A stretch of DNA of 64,000 nt from Anomaloglossus baeobatrachus (lineage: Eukaryota > Chordata > Amphibia > Anura > Aromobatidae): assembly GCF_048569485.1 (NCBI RefSeq), contig NC_134364.1, positions 127,777,408 to 127,841,407 on the forward strand, given 5' to 3'. This document shows, in pieces, positions 51,201-63,970 of the stretch (positions within the stretch are counted from its first letter, which is position 1; every line of letters starts with the position of its first letter). The translations under genes were made by a program, and so were the position numbers. Under the pieces are notes generated by a model. That model had not been told where the DNA came from. It was given only the letters and a program-made list of their open reading frames with translations, and ran no database searches.

Positions 51201-54200
51201 TGTTATATTACAGAGGATACAGGGTGCGGGGAGTGTTATACTACAGAGGATACAGGGTGCGGGGAGTGTTATACTACAGAGGATACAGGGTGCGGGGAGT
51301 GTTATACTATAGAGGATACAGGGTGTGGGGAGTGTTATACTACAGAGGATACAGGGTGCGGGGAGTGTTATACTACAGAGGATACAGGGTGCGGGGAGTG
51401 TTATACTACAGAGGATACAGGGTGCGGGGAGTGTTATACTACAGAGGATACAGGGTGCGGGGAGTGTTATACTACAGAGGATACAGGGTGCGGGGAGTGT
51501 TATACTACAGAGGATACAGGGTGCGGGGAGTGTTATACTACAGAGGATACAGGGTGCGGGGAGTGTTATACTACAGAGGATACAGGGTGTGGGGAGTGTT
51601 ATACTACAGAGGATACAGGGTGCGGGGAGTGTTATACTACAGAGGATACAGGGTACGGGGAGTGTTATACTACAGGGGATACAGGGTACGGGGAGTGTTA
51701 TACTACAGGGGATACAGGGTACGGGGAGTGTTATACTATAGAGGATACAGGGTGCGGGGAGCGTTATACTACAGAGGATACAGGGTGCGGGGAGCGTTAT
51801 ACTACAGAGGATACAGGGTGCGGGGAGTGTTATACTACAGAGGATACAGGGTGCGGGGAGTGTTATACTACAGAGGATACAGGGTGCGGGGAGTGTTATA
51901 CTACAGAGGATACAGGGTACGGGGAGTGTTATACTACAGGGGATACAGGGTGCGGGGAGCGTTATACTACAGAGGATACAGGGTGTGGGGAGTGTTATAC
52001 TACAGAGGATACAGGGTGCGGGGAGCATTATACTACAGAGGATACAGGGTGCGGGGAGCATTATACTACAGAGGATACAGGGTGCGGGGAGCGTTATACT
52101 ACAGAGGATACAGGGTGCGGGGAGTGTTATACTACAGAGGATACAGGGTGCGGGGAGCATTATACTACAGAGGATACAGGGTGCGGGGAGCGTTATACTA
52201 CAGAGGATACAGGGTGCGGGGAGTGTTATACTACAGAGGATACAGGGTGCGGGGAGTGTTATACTACAGAGGATACAGGGTGCGGGGAGTGTTATACTAC
52301 AGAGGATACAGGGTGCGGGGAGTGTTATACTACAGAGGATACAGGGTACGGGGAGTGTTATACTACAGGGGATACAGGGTACGGGGAGTGTTATACTACA
52401 GGGGATACAGGGTACGGGGAGTGTTATACTATAGAGGATACAGGGTGCGGGGAGCGTTATACTACAGAGGATACAGGGTGCGGGGAGCGTTATACTACAG
52501 AGGATACAGGGTGCGGGGAGTGTTATACTACAGAGGATACAGGGTGCGGGGAGTGTTATACTACAGAGGATACAGGGTGCGGGGAGTGTTATACTACAGA
52601 GGATACAGGGTACGGGGAGTGTTATACTACAGGGGATACAGGGTGCGGGGAGCGTTATACTACAGAGGATACAGGGTGTGGGGAGTGTTATACTACAGAG
52701 GATACAGGGTGCGGGGAGCATTATACTACAGAGGATACAGGGTGCGGGGAGCATTATACTACAGAGGATACAGGGTGCGGGGAGCGTTATACTACAGAGG
52801 ATACAGGGTGCGGGGAGTGTTATACTACAGAGGATACAGGGTGCGGGGAGCATTATACTACAGAGGATACAGGGTGCGGGGAGCGTTATACTACAGAGGA
52901 TACAGGGTGCGGGGAGTGTTATACTACAGAGGATACAGGGTGCGGGGAGTGTTATACTACAGAGGATACAGGGTGCGGGGAGTGTTATACTACAGAGGAT
53001 ACAGGGTGTGGGGAGCGTTATACTACAGAGGATACAGGGTGTGGGGAGTGTTATACTACAGAGGATACAGGGTGCGGGGAGTGTTATACTACAGAGGATA
53101 CAGTGTACGGGGAGTGTTATACTACAGGGGATACAGGGTACGGGGAGTGTTATACTACAGGGGATACAGGGTACGGGGAGTGTTATACTATAGAGGATAC
53201 AGGGTGCGGGGAGCGTTATACTACAGAGGATACAGGGTGCGGGGAGCGTTATACTACAGAGGATACAGGGTGCGGGGAGTGTTATACTACAGAGGATACA
53301 GGGTGCGGGGAGTGTTATACTACAGAGGATACAGGGTGCGGGGAGTGTTATACTACAGAGGATACAGGGTACGGGGAGTGTTATACTGCAGAGGATACAG
53401 GGTGCGGGGAGCATTATACTACAGAGGATACAGGGTGCGGGGAGCATTATACTACAGAGGATACAGGGTGCGGGGAGCGTTATACTACAGAGGATACAGG
53501 GTGCGGGGAGCATTATACTACAGAGGATACAGGGTGCGGGGAGCGTTATACTACAGAGGATACAGCGTGCGGGGAGTGTTATACTACAGAGGATACAGGG
53601 TGCGGGGAGCATTATACTACAGAGGATACAGGGTGCGGGGAGCATTATACTACAGAGGATACAGGGTGCGGGGAGCGTTATACTACAGAGGATACAGGGT
53701 GCGGGGAGTGTTATACTACAGAGGATACAGGGTGCGGGGAGTGTTATACTACAGAGGATACAGGGTGCGGGGAGTGTTATACTACAGAGGATACAGGGTA
53801 CGGGGAGTGTTATACTGCAGAGGATACAGGGTGCGGGGAGCGTTATACTACAGAGGATACAGGGTGTGGGGAGTGTTATACTACAGAGGATACAGGGTGC
53901 GGGGAGCATTATACTACAGAAGATACAGGGTGCGGGGAGCATTATACTACAGAGGATACAGGGTGCGGGGAGCGTTATACTACAGAGGATACAGGGTGCG
54001 GGGAGTGTTATACTACAGAGGATACAGGGTGCGGGGAGCATTATACTACAGAGGATACAGGGTGCGGGGAGCGTTATACTACAGAGGATACAGGGTGCGG
54101 GGAGTGTTATACTACAGAGGATACAGGGTGCGGGGAGTGTTATACTACAGAGGATACAGGGTGTGGGGAGTGTTATACTACATAGGATACAGGGTGCGGG

Positions 54201-56932
54201 GAGTGTTATACTACAGAGGATACAGGGTGCGGGGAGCGTTATACTACAGAGGATACAGGGTGTGGGGAGTGTTATACTACAGAGGATACAGGGTGCGGGG
54301 AGTGTTATACTACAGAGGATACAGGGTGCGGGGAGTGTTATACTACAGAGGATACAGGGTGCGGGGAGCGTTATACTACAGAGGATACAGGGTGCGGGGA
54401 GCGTTATACTACAGAGGATACAGGGTGTGGGGAGTGTTATACTACAGAGGATACAGGGTGCGGGGAGTGTTATACTACAGAGGATACAGGGTGCGGGGAG
54501 TGTTATACTACAGGGGATACAGGGTGCGGGGAGTGTTATACTACAGAGGATACAGGGTGCGGGGAGTGTTATATTACAGAGGATACAGGGTGCGGGGAGT
54601 GTTATACTACAGAGGATACAGGGTGCGGGGAGTGTTATACTACAGAGGATACAGGGTGCGGGGAGTGTTATACTACAGAGGATACAGGGTGCGGGGAGTG
54701 TTATACTACAGAGGATACAGGGTGCGGGGAGTGTTATATTACAGAGGATACAGGGTGCGGGGAGTGTTATACTACAGAGGGTACAGGGTGCGGGGAGTGT
54801 TATACTACAGAGGATACAGGGTGCGGGGAGCGTTATACTACAGAGGATACAGGGTGCGGGGAGTGTTATATTACAGAGGATACAGGGTGCGGGGAGTGTT
54901 ATACTACAGAGGGTACAGGGTGCGGGGAGTGTTATACTACAGAGGATACAGGGTGCGGGGAGTGTTATATTACAGAGGATACAGGGTGCGGGGAGTGTTA
55001 TATTACAGAGGATACAGGGTGCGGGGAGTGTTATACTACAGAGGATACAGGGTGCGGGGAGCGTTATACTACAGAGGATACAGGGTGCGGGGAGTGTTAT
55101 ATTACAGAGGATACAGGGTGCGGGGAGTGTTATACTACAGAGGGTACAGGGTGCGGGGAGCATTATACTACAGAGGAAACAGGGTGCGGGGAGTGTTATA
55201 CTACAGAGGGTACAGGGTGCGGGGAGTGTTATACTACAGAGGATACAGGGTGCGGGGAGTGTTATACTACAGAGGATACAGGGTGCGGGGAGTGTTATAC
55301 TACAGAGGATACAGGGTTCGGGGAGTGTTATACTACAGAAGATACAGGGTGCGGGGAGCATTATACTACAGAGGATACAGGGTGCGGGGAGCGTTATACT
55401 ACAGAGGATACAGGGTGTGGGGAGTGTTATACTACAGAGGATACAGGGTGCGGGGAGTGTTATACTACAGAGGATACAGGGTGCGGGGAGTGTTATACTA
55501 CAGAGGATACAGGGTGCGGGGAGTGTTATACTACAGAGGATACAGGGTGCGGGGAGTGTTATACTACAGAGGATACAGGGTGCGGGGAGTGTTATACTAC
55601 AGGGGATACAGGGTGCGGGGAGTGTTATACTACAGAGGATACAGGGTGCGGAGAGTGTTATATTACAGAGGATACAGGGTGCGGGGAGCATTATACTACA
55701 GAGGATGCAGGGTGCGGGGAGTGTTATACTACAGAGGATACAGGGTGCGGGGAGCGTTATACTACAGAGGATACAGGGTGTGGGGAGTGTTATACTACAG
55801 AGGATACAGGGTGCGGGGAGTGTTATACTACAGAGGATACAGGGTGCGGGGAGTGTTATACTACAGAGGATACAGGGTGCGGGGAGTGTTATACTACAGA
55901 GGATACAGGGTGCGGGGAGTGTTATACTACAGGGGATACAGGGTGCGGGGAGTGTTATACTACAGAGGATACAGGGTGCGGAGAGTGTTATATTACAGAG
56001 GATACAGGGTGCGGGGAGTGTTATACTACAGAGGATACAGGGTGCGGGGAGTGTTATACTACAGAGGATACAGGGTGCGGGGAGTGTTATACTACAGGGG
56101 ATACAGGGTGCGGGGAGTGTTATACTACAGAGGATACAGGGTGCGGAGAGTGTTATATTACAGAGGATACAGGGTGCGGGGAGCATTATACTACAGAGGA
56201 TGCAGGGTGCGGGGAGTGTTATACTACAGAGGATACAGGGTGCGGGGAGCGTTATACTACAGAGGATACAGGGTGTGGGGAGTGTTATACTACAGAGGAT
56301 ACAGGGTGTGGGGAGTGTTATACTACAGAGGATACAGGGTGCGGGGAGTGTTATACTACAGAGGATACAGGGTGCGGGGAGTGTTATACTACAGAGGATA
56401 CAGGGTGCGGGGAGTGTTATACTACAGAGGATACAGGGTGCGGGGAGTGTTATACTACAGGGGATACAGGGTGCGGGGAGTGTTATACTACAGAGGATAC
56501 AGGGTGCGGAGAGTGTTATATTACAGAGGATACAGGGTGCGGGGAGCATTATACTACAGAGGATGCAGGGTGCGGGGAGTGTTATACTACAGAGGATACA
56601 GGGTGCGGGGAGCGTTATACTACAGAGGATACAGGGTGTGGGGAGTGTTATACTACAGAGGATACAGGGTGCGGGGAGTGTTATACTACAGAGGATACAG
56701 GGTGCGGGGAGTGTTATACTACAGAGGATACAGGGTGCGGGGAGTGTTATACTACAGAGGATACAGGGTGCGGGGAGTGTTATACTACAGGGGATACAGG
56801 GTGCGGGGAGTGTTATACTACAGAGGATACAGGGTGCGGGGAGTGTTATACTACAGAGGATACAGGGTGCGGAGAGTGTTATATTACAGAGGATACAGGG
56901 TGCGGGGAGTGTTATACTACAGAGGATACACA
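48227..56932 (+). repeat. 33-bp satellite array, right part, about 264 monomers
   Basis: Same monomer and orientation as the left part. Register is exact: agtgttatac at 48229 and 56908 are 8,679 bp apart = 263 x 33. Its first 2.5 kb repeats the sequence left of the retroelement (94-mer unit). Further right, 693- and 759-bp steps (21- and 23-mers) are marked by gggtacggggagtg clusters at about 51.65, 52.34 and 53.1 kb. The last kilobase has a 363-bp (11-mer) unit, marked by gcggagagtgttatattaca at about 56143, 56506 and 56869. It ends at the ctacagaggatacaca at 56917-56932. Confidence 0.98.
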
Positions 56933-57314
56933 TCAGGGACAAAAAGAAAGATTGGTATCCGTTCACCTGTAGCCAATGGAGGGGTCACCGTATCCAGGAC
57001 CCGTGCAAGGGAAAGGGTATACTGGCAATCCAGATTATAGACAGAGGGTAATCCAGCAACAAAGTCCAAGGAATATTAAAATCCAAAAATCTTATTAAAT
57101 CAAATTAAAATCCATATAAAAAAAGGTCCAAACAGGGAATAAACAACTGTCAGAGAGAGTAGAGACTGACTAAGAGCCATTGGGTTGGAAATGCATCCTC
57201 TCTGACAGTTGTTTATACCCTGTTTGGACCTTTTTTTATATGGATTTTAATTTGATTTAATAAGATTTTTGGATTTTAATTTCCCTTGGACTTTGTTGCT
57301 GGATTATCCTCTGT
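56933..57314. other. Insertion-like block at the satellite edge
   Basis: ctacagaggatacaca occurs on both sides (56917-56932 and 57315-57330), so this 382-bp non-satellite block interrupts the satellite. Most of it is the foldback structure at 57038-57317. The first 100 bp (tcagggacaaaaagaaagat and on) is unrecognised. The 16-bp flank match may be a target duplication or simply two satellite units. Confidence 0.55.
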
Positions 57315-57317
57315 CTA
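57038..57317. repeat. Foldback (inverted repeat) with 120-bp arms and 40-bp loop
   Basis: 57038-57157 pairs with 57198-57317 almost perfectly: for example caactgtcagagag against ctctctgacagttg, and aatccagcaacaaagtccaa against ttggactttgttgctggatt. The loop is 57158-57197. The arms are AT-rich and carry no frame. It could be a foldback transposon/MITE or a palindrome formed during array rearrangement. Confidence 0.88.
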
Positions 57318-57410
57318 CAGAGGATACACAGTATGGGCAGTGTTACAATACAGGGGATGCACAGTGCGGGGGTCATTATGCTGCGTGATATATGGAGAGC
57401 AGGGCGTGTT
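57315..57410 (+). repeat. Degenerate 33-bp satellite units beyond the foldback
   Basis: ctacagaggatacacagtat, gggcagtgttacaatacagg and gatgcacagtgcgggggtca align to two to three diverged monomers in the same orientation. They show that the original array reached at least 57.4 kb and that edge units have decayed. Confidence 0.75.
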
Positions 57411-58037
57411 CACTCTTTTTGCTGAGTTTTTGGAGCAGAAACTGAGTTTTCACATTTTCATCTCCAAAGACACAAAACAGTTAATAATAAGCAGACGATT
57501 TTCCTGTTTCTTCTTCTTGGAATTCTATTTCATACTTACAAGTAAAATATACGGAAAAGCCGGAGGTGAAACCGAGGAATAAAACACCGAGAGATGCCAA
57601 AAAAATGTCCTGGCAAAATCCTCATATTCCTGGAGACGAAAGGACCTGAGGAGTCTGTGCCCCGGGAGGTGGCGTGCGCCCCTCACATGCAGCCTCTGAG
57701 CTAATTCTGGGAATTCACCGAGCAGGCTTGTGCGCCCCTTATTTCCTCCACACTATATATATATATACACATGTCCCTATGTGAACTCAATGCTACATTT
57801 GGACAAGTGAATGTGTCATCGACTTTTAATCATCTGAATAAAGATTTGCATTTTCAAGACTTCCATGGATTTGTGATCGTGCTGAAGAATTTTTTCCTTT
57901 TTCCAATATATACAGTATATATTGTGTGTGTGTGTATATACTGTATATATATATGTTGTACTTGTGTGTGGATATATATGTGTGTATGAGTGTGTGTATT
58001 TACAATATGTGTATATGTATGTTTGTGTGTATATATA
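57411..58037. other. Non-coding, with TG/TA microsatellites
   Basis: No gene recognised. (TA)n occurs near 57756-57770, and mixed (TG)n/(TA)n runs at about 57905-58037. The Tc1 element inserted at a TA in the latter. Confidence 0.6.
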
Positions 58038-59609
58038 CAGTGCCTACAAGTAGTATTCAACCCCCTGCAGATTTAGCAGGTTTACACATTCAGAATTAAC
58101 TTGGCATTGTGACATTTGGACTGTAGATCAGCCTGGAAGTGTGAAATGCAGCAAAAAAGAATGTTATTTCTTTTTTTTTAAAAATTCATTCAGAGGGTCA
58201 TTTATTATTCAACCCCTCAAACCACCAGAATTCTGTTTGGTTCCCCTAAAGTATTAAGAAGTATTTCAGGCACAAAGAACAATGAGCTTCACATGTTTGG
58301 ATTAATTATCTCTTTTTCCAGCCTTTTCTGACTAATTAAGACCCTCCCCAAACTTGTGAACAGCACTCATACATGGTCAACATGGGAAAGACAAAGGAGC
58401 ATTCCAAGGCCATCAGAGACAAGATCGTGGAGGGTCACAAGGCTGGCAAGGGGTACAAAACCCTTTCCAAGGAGTTGGGCCTACCTGTCTCCACTGTTGG
58501 GAGCATCATCCGGAAGTGAAAGGCTTATGGAACTACTGTTAGCCTTCCACGGCCTGGGCAGCCTTTGAAAGTTTCCACCCGTGCCGAGGCCAGGCTTGTC
58601 CGAAGAGTCAAGGCTAACCCAAGGACAACAAGGAAGGAGCTCTGGGAAGATCTCATGGCAGTGGGGACATTGGTTTCAGTCAATACCATAAGTAACGTAT
58701 TCCACCGCAATGGTCTCCGTTCCAGACGAGCCCGTAAGGTACCTTTACTTTCAAAGCGTCATGTCAAGGCTCGTCTACAGTTTGCTCATGATCACTTGGA
58801 GGACTCTGAGACAGACTGGTTCAAGGTTCTCTGGTCTGATGAGACCAAGATCGAGATCTTTGGTGCCAACCACACATGTGACGTTTGGAGACTGGATGGC
58901 ACTGCATACGACCCCAAGAATACCATCTCTACAGTCAAGCATGGTGGTGGCAGCATCATGCTGTGGGGCTGTTTCTCAGCCAAGGGGCCTGGCTATCTGG
59001 TCCGCATCCATGGGAAGATGGATAGCACGGCCTACCTGGAGATTTTGGCCAAGAACCTCCGCTCCTCCATCAAGGATCTTAAGATGGGTCGTCATTTCAT
59101 CTTCCAACAAGACAACGACCCAAAGCACACAGCCAAGAAAACCAAGGCCTGGTTCAAGAGGGAAAAAATCAAGGTGTTGCAGTGGCCTAGTCAGTCTCCT
59201 GACCTTAACCCAATTGAAAACTTGTGGAAGGAGCTCAAGATTAAAGTCCACATGAGACACCCAAAGAACCTAGATAACTTGGAGAAGATCTGCATGGAGG
59301 AGTGGGCCAAGATAACTCCAGAGACCTGTGCCGGCCTGATCAGGTCTTATAAAAGACGATTATTAGCTGTAATTGCAAACAAGGGTTATTCCACAAAATA
59401 TTAAACCTAGGGGTTGAATAATAATTGACCCACACTTTTATGTTGAAAATGTATTAAAATTTAACTGAGCAACATAACTTGTTGGTTTGTAAGATTTATG
59501 CATCTGTTAATAAATCCTGCTCTTGTTTGAAGTTTGCAGGCTCTAATGTATTTGCATCTTATCAAACCTGCTAAATCTGCAGGGGGTTGAATACTACTTG
59601 TAGGCACTG
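58038..59609 (+). mobile_element. Tc1-like DNA transposon, nearly intact
   Basis: The ends CAGTGCCTACAAGTAGTATT and the complement ...ACTACTTGTAGGCACTG are flanked by TA (58036-58037 and 59610-59611). The inverted match runs on (caaccccctgcagatttagc). Length is 1,572 bp, full size. It differs in TIR and protein from the 19145 copy, so it is a second Tc1 family. Confidence 0.96.
58373..59404 (+). pseudogene. Tc1 transposase with one in-frame stop (343-codon frame)
   Basis: From the ATG at 58373: MVNMGKTKEHSKAIRDKIVE, then the HTH GYKTLSKELGLPVSTVGSIIRK, a TGA at 58517-58519, and on in the same frame to TAA at 59402-59404. Later parts: a second HTH (NPRTTRKELWEDLM), NTISNVFHRNGL, then the catalytic core with Asp 156 (WSDETKIEIFG), Asp 247 (FQQDNDPKHTA) and Glu 282 (NPIENLWKELK), which is DD34E as in Tc1. 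GGGSIMLWGCF is present. No frameshift was seen. A 279-codon open frame begins after the stop, at 58565, and lacks the first DNA-binding helix set. Confidence 0.93.
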
Positions 59610-60049
59610 TATATATATCACTAGTGATGAGCGAATGTATTTGTCACTATTCGCAGAATAATGCGGCACTTGGGTTATTCGTTATATAGCGAGTAATGGT
59701 GTATTCGCCTCGCTATATTCGGATGTCCCACCCAGCCAATTTGGTGCCTGATTTGCAGCCAATAAACATGCTGGGCTTCTTAACCAATCACAGTAATGCT
59801 GCAGCCATCTTGGTTGTGGCATTACTGTGATTGGCTGGCCGCCCAGCGTCATAGGGTCTATAAAAGACCTTCCACTGCCATTTTGCACACATTGCATCCG
59901 GAGACAGCGTCGTAGCAGCGTAGGGATAGTGAGACGCTGCTAGGGAGAATGTAGGCCTCTTAACACAAAAAGCCTTTTTCAGGGCTGCCTGCAGTGTAGG
60001 ACAGTGTAGCCTTGAGAGGGACAGATTTCAGAGTAGGGACAGAGTTTAA

Positions 60050-60701
60050 GGCTATGTGCCCACGCTGCGGAAAATGCGCGGATTTTGCAGCGGATTTTCC
60101 AGAAATCTGCAGCACTGCTACTCCCCAGCCATTTCTATGGCATTTGGGAAATGCTGTGCCCACGCTGCGGATTTGTCCGCAGCGGAAATCGTGCGGATTT
60201 TCGTGCGGAAAAATCTGCAGCATGTCAATTATTTTTGCGGATTTCTCCGCAGGGTCCCATATACTTACCTGCCTTGATAGAGACCCGAGTCACTTCTCCG
60301 TCCGGTGTACAGCAGCGCGGTGGATCCAGCCAGGTACAGGAAGGAAGAGGTGGGCGGGGCCTGCACGAGCTCCGGTCATGTGACAGCCGGAGCTAGTTCA
60401 GGCCCGCCCACCTCCATCACAGTGAACCAGACGCTGCCTGACAGTGACCCGGCCGCCGGAAAGCGAGGTGCTGCATGACGGAGGTAAGTATGAACACCCC
60501 GATCACTCAGCACTTGTTCTGCATTGATGATGCAGTGCCGAAGCCATGGTATTGTATCCTCAATGCAGAATGCCTGCACCATATCCGCAGGACATTCCGC
60601 AGCATGGAAACAGACAAAAGTTGTGCTGTTGTTTCCTGGGAGCTCCTGCGATATGTCCTGCGGATATATCCGCAGGACACTGTCCCTGTGGGCACATAGC
60701 C
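60050..60701. mobile_element. MITE with TTAA target duplication, nested in the hAT
   Basis: The ends GGCTATGTGCCCACGCTGCG and ...CTGTGGGCACATAGCC are inverted, with TTAA just outside both (60046-60049 and 60702-60705). It is the same family as 6652-6995 by its ends. TTAA suggests mobilisation by a piggyBac-type transposase. The interior is rich in tgcgga / tccgca words, and the apparent small frames are not genes. Confidence 0.82.
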
Positions 60702-61037
60702 TTAAGCAGTGTGTGTCACTACCTCCATCATACCGTCCAGAAACCAGAATACAATCGCTCTTCTAAGAGCTGATAGCACTGAACAAAGTCACAGCAGGGA
60801 GGGAGAGATTGTGGATGAGGTAGCGAATCGTTTCCACAATAGTTAGGGGTTTACAGCCTGACTTGTGCTGACCGTCCACATCAGCCACATTAATATGTTG
60901 CTAGTGGCTTTTACAAATAGTTACAAAGCAGGACTCTACCATTTTGTGCTGCCTCATACAAAGTATTCACTTGTACTTTCGCCACAATATTTTTGGGGTC
61001 CAAGTTTGCTTGGTTTGGGCTACTAACATCTGCAAAT

Positions 61038-63970
61038 ATGTCAGCAAAACCCAAAATGACAAAAAAAAGACAGTTGTTAAGGGACAGGGACGTTGACGTG
61101 GGTGTGGTGTTGTCAGTGGTGGGCGACAAGGCAGAGAGTCTGTGTCAGGTCAGAAGAAGCTTGAAGCATCCACTATGTTCCTTGCCAAATTTCCCTTGTC
61201 TGGAATGTAAACGTGTGGAAGCCAGAAGAGCGAGAGCAGATTCTGTCTCGGATGGCAGACAAGGCCTCTTTGCATTTGTCAAGCAGCAACCAATCTTCCA
61301 CACCACACAGTCTACTGTGGATACACAAAAGGCTGGCATATCCAATCCTCAACCTGATCCTCCTTCTTCCCCCCCTTCATCAGTCACAGGAGACTTATGA
61401 CCCCAAGCTTGGCCACTCTGAGGATCTGTTTTGTATGTATCCTTTGGTTGGTTCTGGCCTCTCGCTGTGCAGCATGGAAGAGGGACGTGAGGAGGTGGTG
61501 TGCGTCGATGCGCAAGTATTTGAGGACCTATGGCCAAAAGAAAGCTACTTTGAGGTACATGATTTACTGTCCCCAGAGGTGGAGGCTGAGGATGATGAGA
61601 CACAGTTGCCATCAGGTCAGCCTTCAATCTCAAGTGGGAAGGAAGATGAGATGGAAGACAAGGTGGTCGATGATGAGTTCACTAATCCGACCTGGACCGT
61701 TACATGCATAGCCAGCACATGATCACAGAGGAAGATGGATATGTAGCACCAACACAAGTACCAAAGGGTAGTGGTTTGCCCAGAGTGAGAAATGGGTCAA
61801 CTGTTCCGAAGGTCTCGCCCATTGTGGCCCAAGTCAGGGCAAGGGGACATTCAGCCCCTGTCTGGATGTTTTTTTTTAAGTCCTTCAGACAAAAACATTA
61901 TAATCTGTAGAATCTGCCATACCAAGTTGAGCAGAGGCCAGGGCAAAGGCAACCTGAGCATCACCAGTATGTGGAACCACATGGCAGCCAAGCACTCCAG
62001 TAGGTGGGCCGAACACCAGGGTACCAAATTTGTGTCTGTGGGTCAAACCACTGCCATATCGCCTGTGCTACGTCCTTCACAATCTAATTGTCCAGGAAGA
62101 AGGCGCTCATACATCCTGCCCACAAGGTGCAATTGCACAGACACCACAAACATCAACCACATCCACTTCCTTGTCCCAGCAAAGTGTCCAGTTGTCCATG
62201 CCTGAGATCTTGGAAAGGAAGTGTAAATACCCAGCCACGCACCCACAGTCACAAAACCTAAGCTCGCACATTGCCAAATTGCTAGCCATGGAGATGTTGC
62301 CGTTTAGGCTTGTGGAAACACAGTGTTTCTGTGATCTCTTGGCTGTGGCTGCCCCACGATACAGTGTTCCCAGCCGCCACTATTTTGCCCGTTTTGCCGT
62401 CCCCGCGTTACACAAGCTAGTGTTAAATAATCTCAACCATGCTCTGACCAACGCCGTAACCGGGAAGGTCCACCTAACAACAAACACGTAGACAAGTTGT
62501 TGTGCACAGGGACAATACATATCTGTCATGGCACAATGGGTGAACCTGGTGGAGGCTGGGACAAACTGGCAAACTGTAATGTCACACATCCTACCCACGC
62601 CTAGAACAGCGGGCCCGACTTCTACCAGCGTTTCCACCTCATCATATGCCACTTCCTGTCTCCCCTCCTCCTCCTCAGCCTCATCCTCTGCTGAATTACT
62701 CTCTACGTCACTACTAAGCGGGGAGCTGTGCAGCAGCGCATCGGCAAAACGGCAACACGCTCTGCTGAAGCTGATCTGTTTAGGTCACAGACCACACACT
62801 GCACTAAGCTGTGGCAAGGTATAAAAGAACAGACCGATCAGTTACTCTTCCCGCTGCACCTCCAACCCGGCCTGGTCGTTTGTGACAATGGGTGTAACCT
62901 GGTGGCAGCTTTATTGGTTGACAAACTGGCACACGAGCCATGCATGGCTCACGTGCTGAACCTAGCTGTTCAGAAATTTATGAAAACATACCCTGACTTG
63001 CCGTACCTACTTGAGAATGTGTGCCATATTAATGGCCATTTCTGCCATTCCTCTACCACTTTTCCTGGTTTTACAGCAAAGCGCCTGAATTTGCCAAGTC
63101 ACCGACTCATATGCAACCTGCTCACGTGGTGGAGGTCAACATTCTATATGTTGGCAAGGATTAGTGAGCTGCAGAGGGCTGTTGAGTGGGTGGGATTCAG
63201 GTTCGCTGACATTTGTGAGGTTCTTGAGAACTTTGAGTACTGCACCAAGCTTGTGAGCGGTGATCAGGCTACTATCAGCTTAACCATCCCACTGCTGTAT
63301 CTGATGAAACAATTACTGCATAATTTCAAAGAGGAAGCTTTGAGTGCCCAGCATGTGGCTATGGAGCCAGATGTCCCCATGGGTGATACTACCCAGCCAA
63401 TATTCTGAGGCAACATTGGGTGATGATGAGGAGGAAGAAGACTTGTTTTTCTGTGCTACCCAGGGGATTCCCAATGCTACACAGAGGACTCTCAACCCCA
63501 GCTTCATGTCTGTCCAGTATGGATGGGCTGGAGAGGTGGAGGAGGAGGAGGCGAGTCAGCGTCAGGAGAGGATGGGTATTGGTCCTCCTAGTGGGGATAC
63601 AGAACCTTTCCCTGTTTGCAGCTCGGCCCACATGACACTGTTCATGTGTAAGTGTATGTGGCAAGACCCTCACGTGATACACATTTATCCAACAATCTTT
63701 ACTGGTTGGCCACCTTTCTGGAACCACGGTACAAGGAGAAATTTCCTTCTCTCCTTTTGGAGTCACCAAAGGGTTGCACAAGGGACTCCTTCAAGTGGGT
63801 CTTTGTAGATCAGTTACTGAAAACATCATCCTCAGACAACGCTGGTGGCAGAGTTACCGGCTCTTTTCAACACCAAGCATTAATGGGGAGAGACACCAAC
63901 ACCAGGTCCAAAAGAGGTAGGGGGAAAATGTGCACAAACTGGTCCATTTTCAATAAACTAGGACATTAGC
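61038..63970 (+). pseudogene. hAT (ZBED-like) transposase remnant
   Basis: 61038-61400 opens with MSAKPKMTKKRQLLRDRDVD. About 61835-62030 encodes a BED zinc finger, CRICHTKLSRGQGKG...SMWNHMAAKHSS (CX2C, HX4H). 62190-62491 gives ERKCKYPA, then AKLLAMEMLPFRLVETQCF and PRYSVPSRHYFARFAVPALH, the segment ahead of the hAT catalytic core. 62860-63400 gives LVVCDNGCNLVAALLVDKL, PCMAHVLNLAVQKFMKTYPD, then LICNLLTWWRSTFYMLARI and CTKLVSGDQATISLTIPLLYL. 63690-63800 gives NLYWLATFLEPRYKEKFPSLL. These blocks lie in different frames with at least four shifts and stops, so the copy is dead. The C-terminal dimerisation region would be at or beyond the window edge. Confidence 0.8.

Noticed and set aside
48009-56966. 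2,985-codon minus-strand frame and matching 2,081-codon plus-strand frame
   Set aside because: Same satellite artefact. Several frames are open at once over the same DNA, which real coding sequence seldom shows.
58565-59404. 279-codon frame as an intact short transposase
   Set aside because: It begins after the in-frame stop and lacks the first helix-turn-helix part; it is the tail of the full 343-codon transposase frame.
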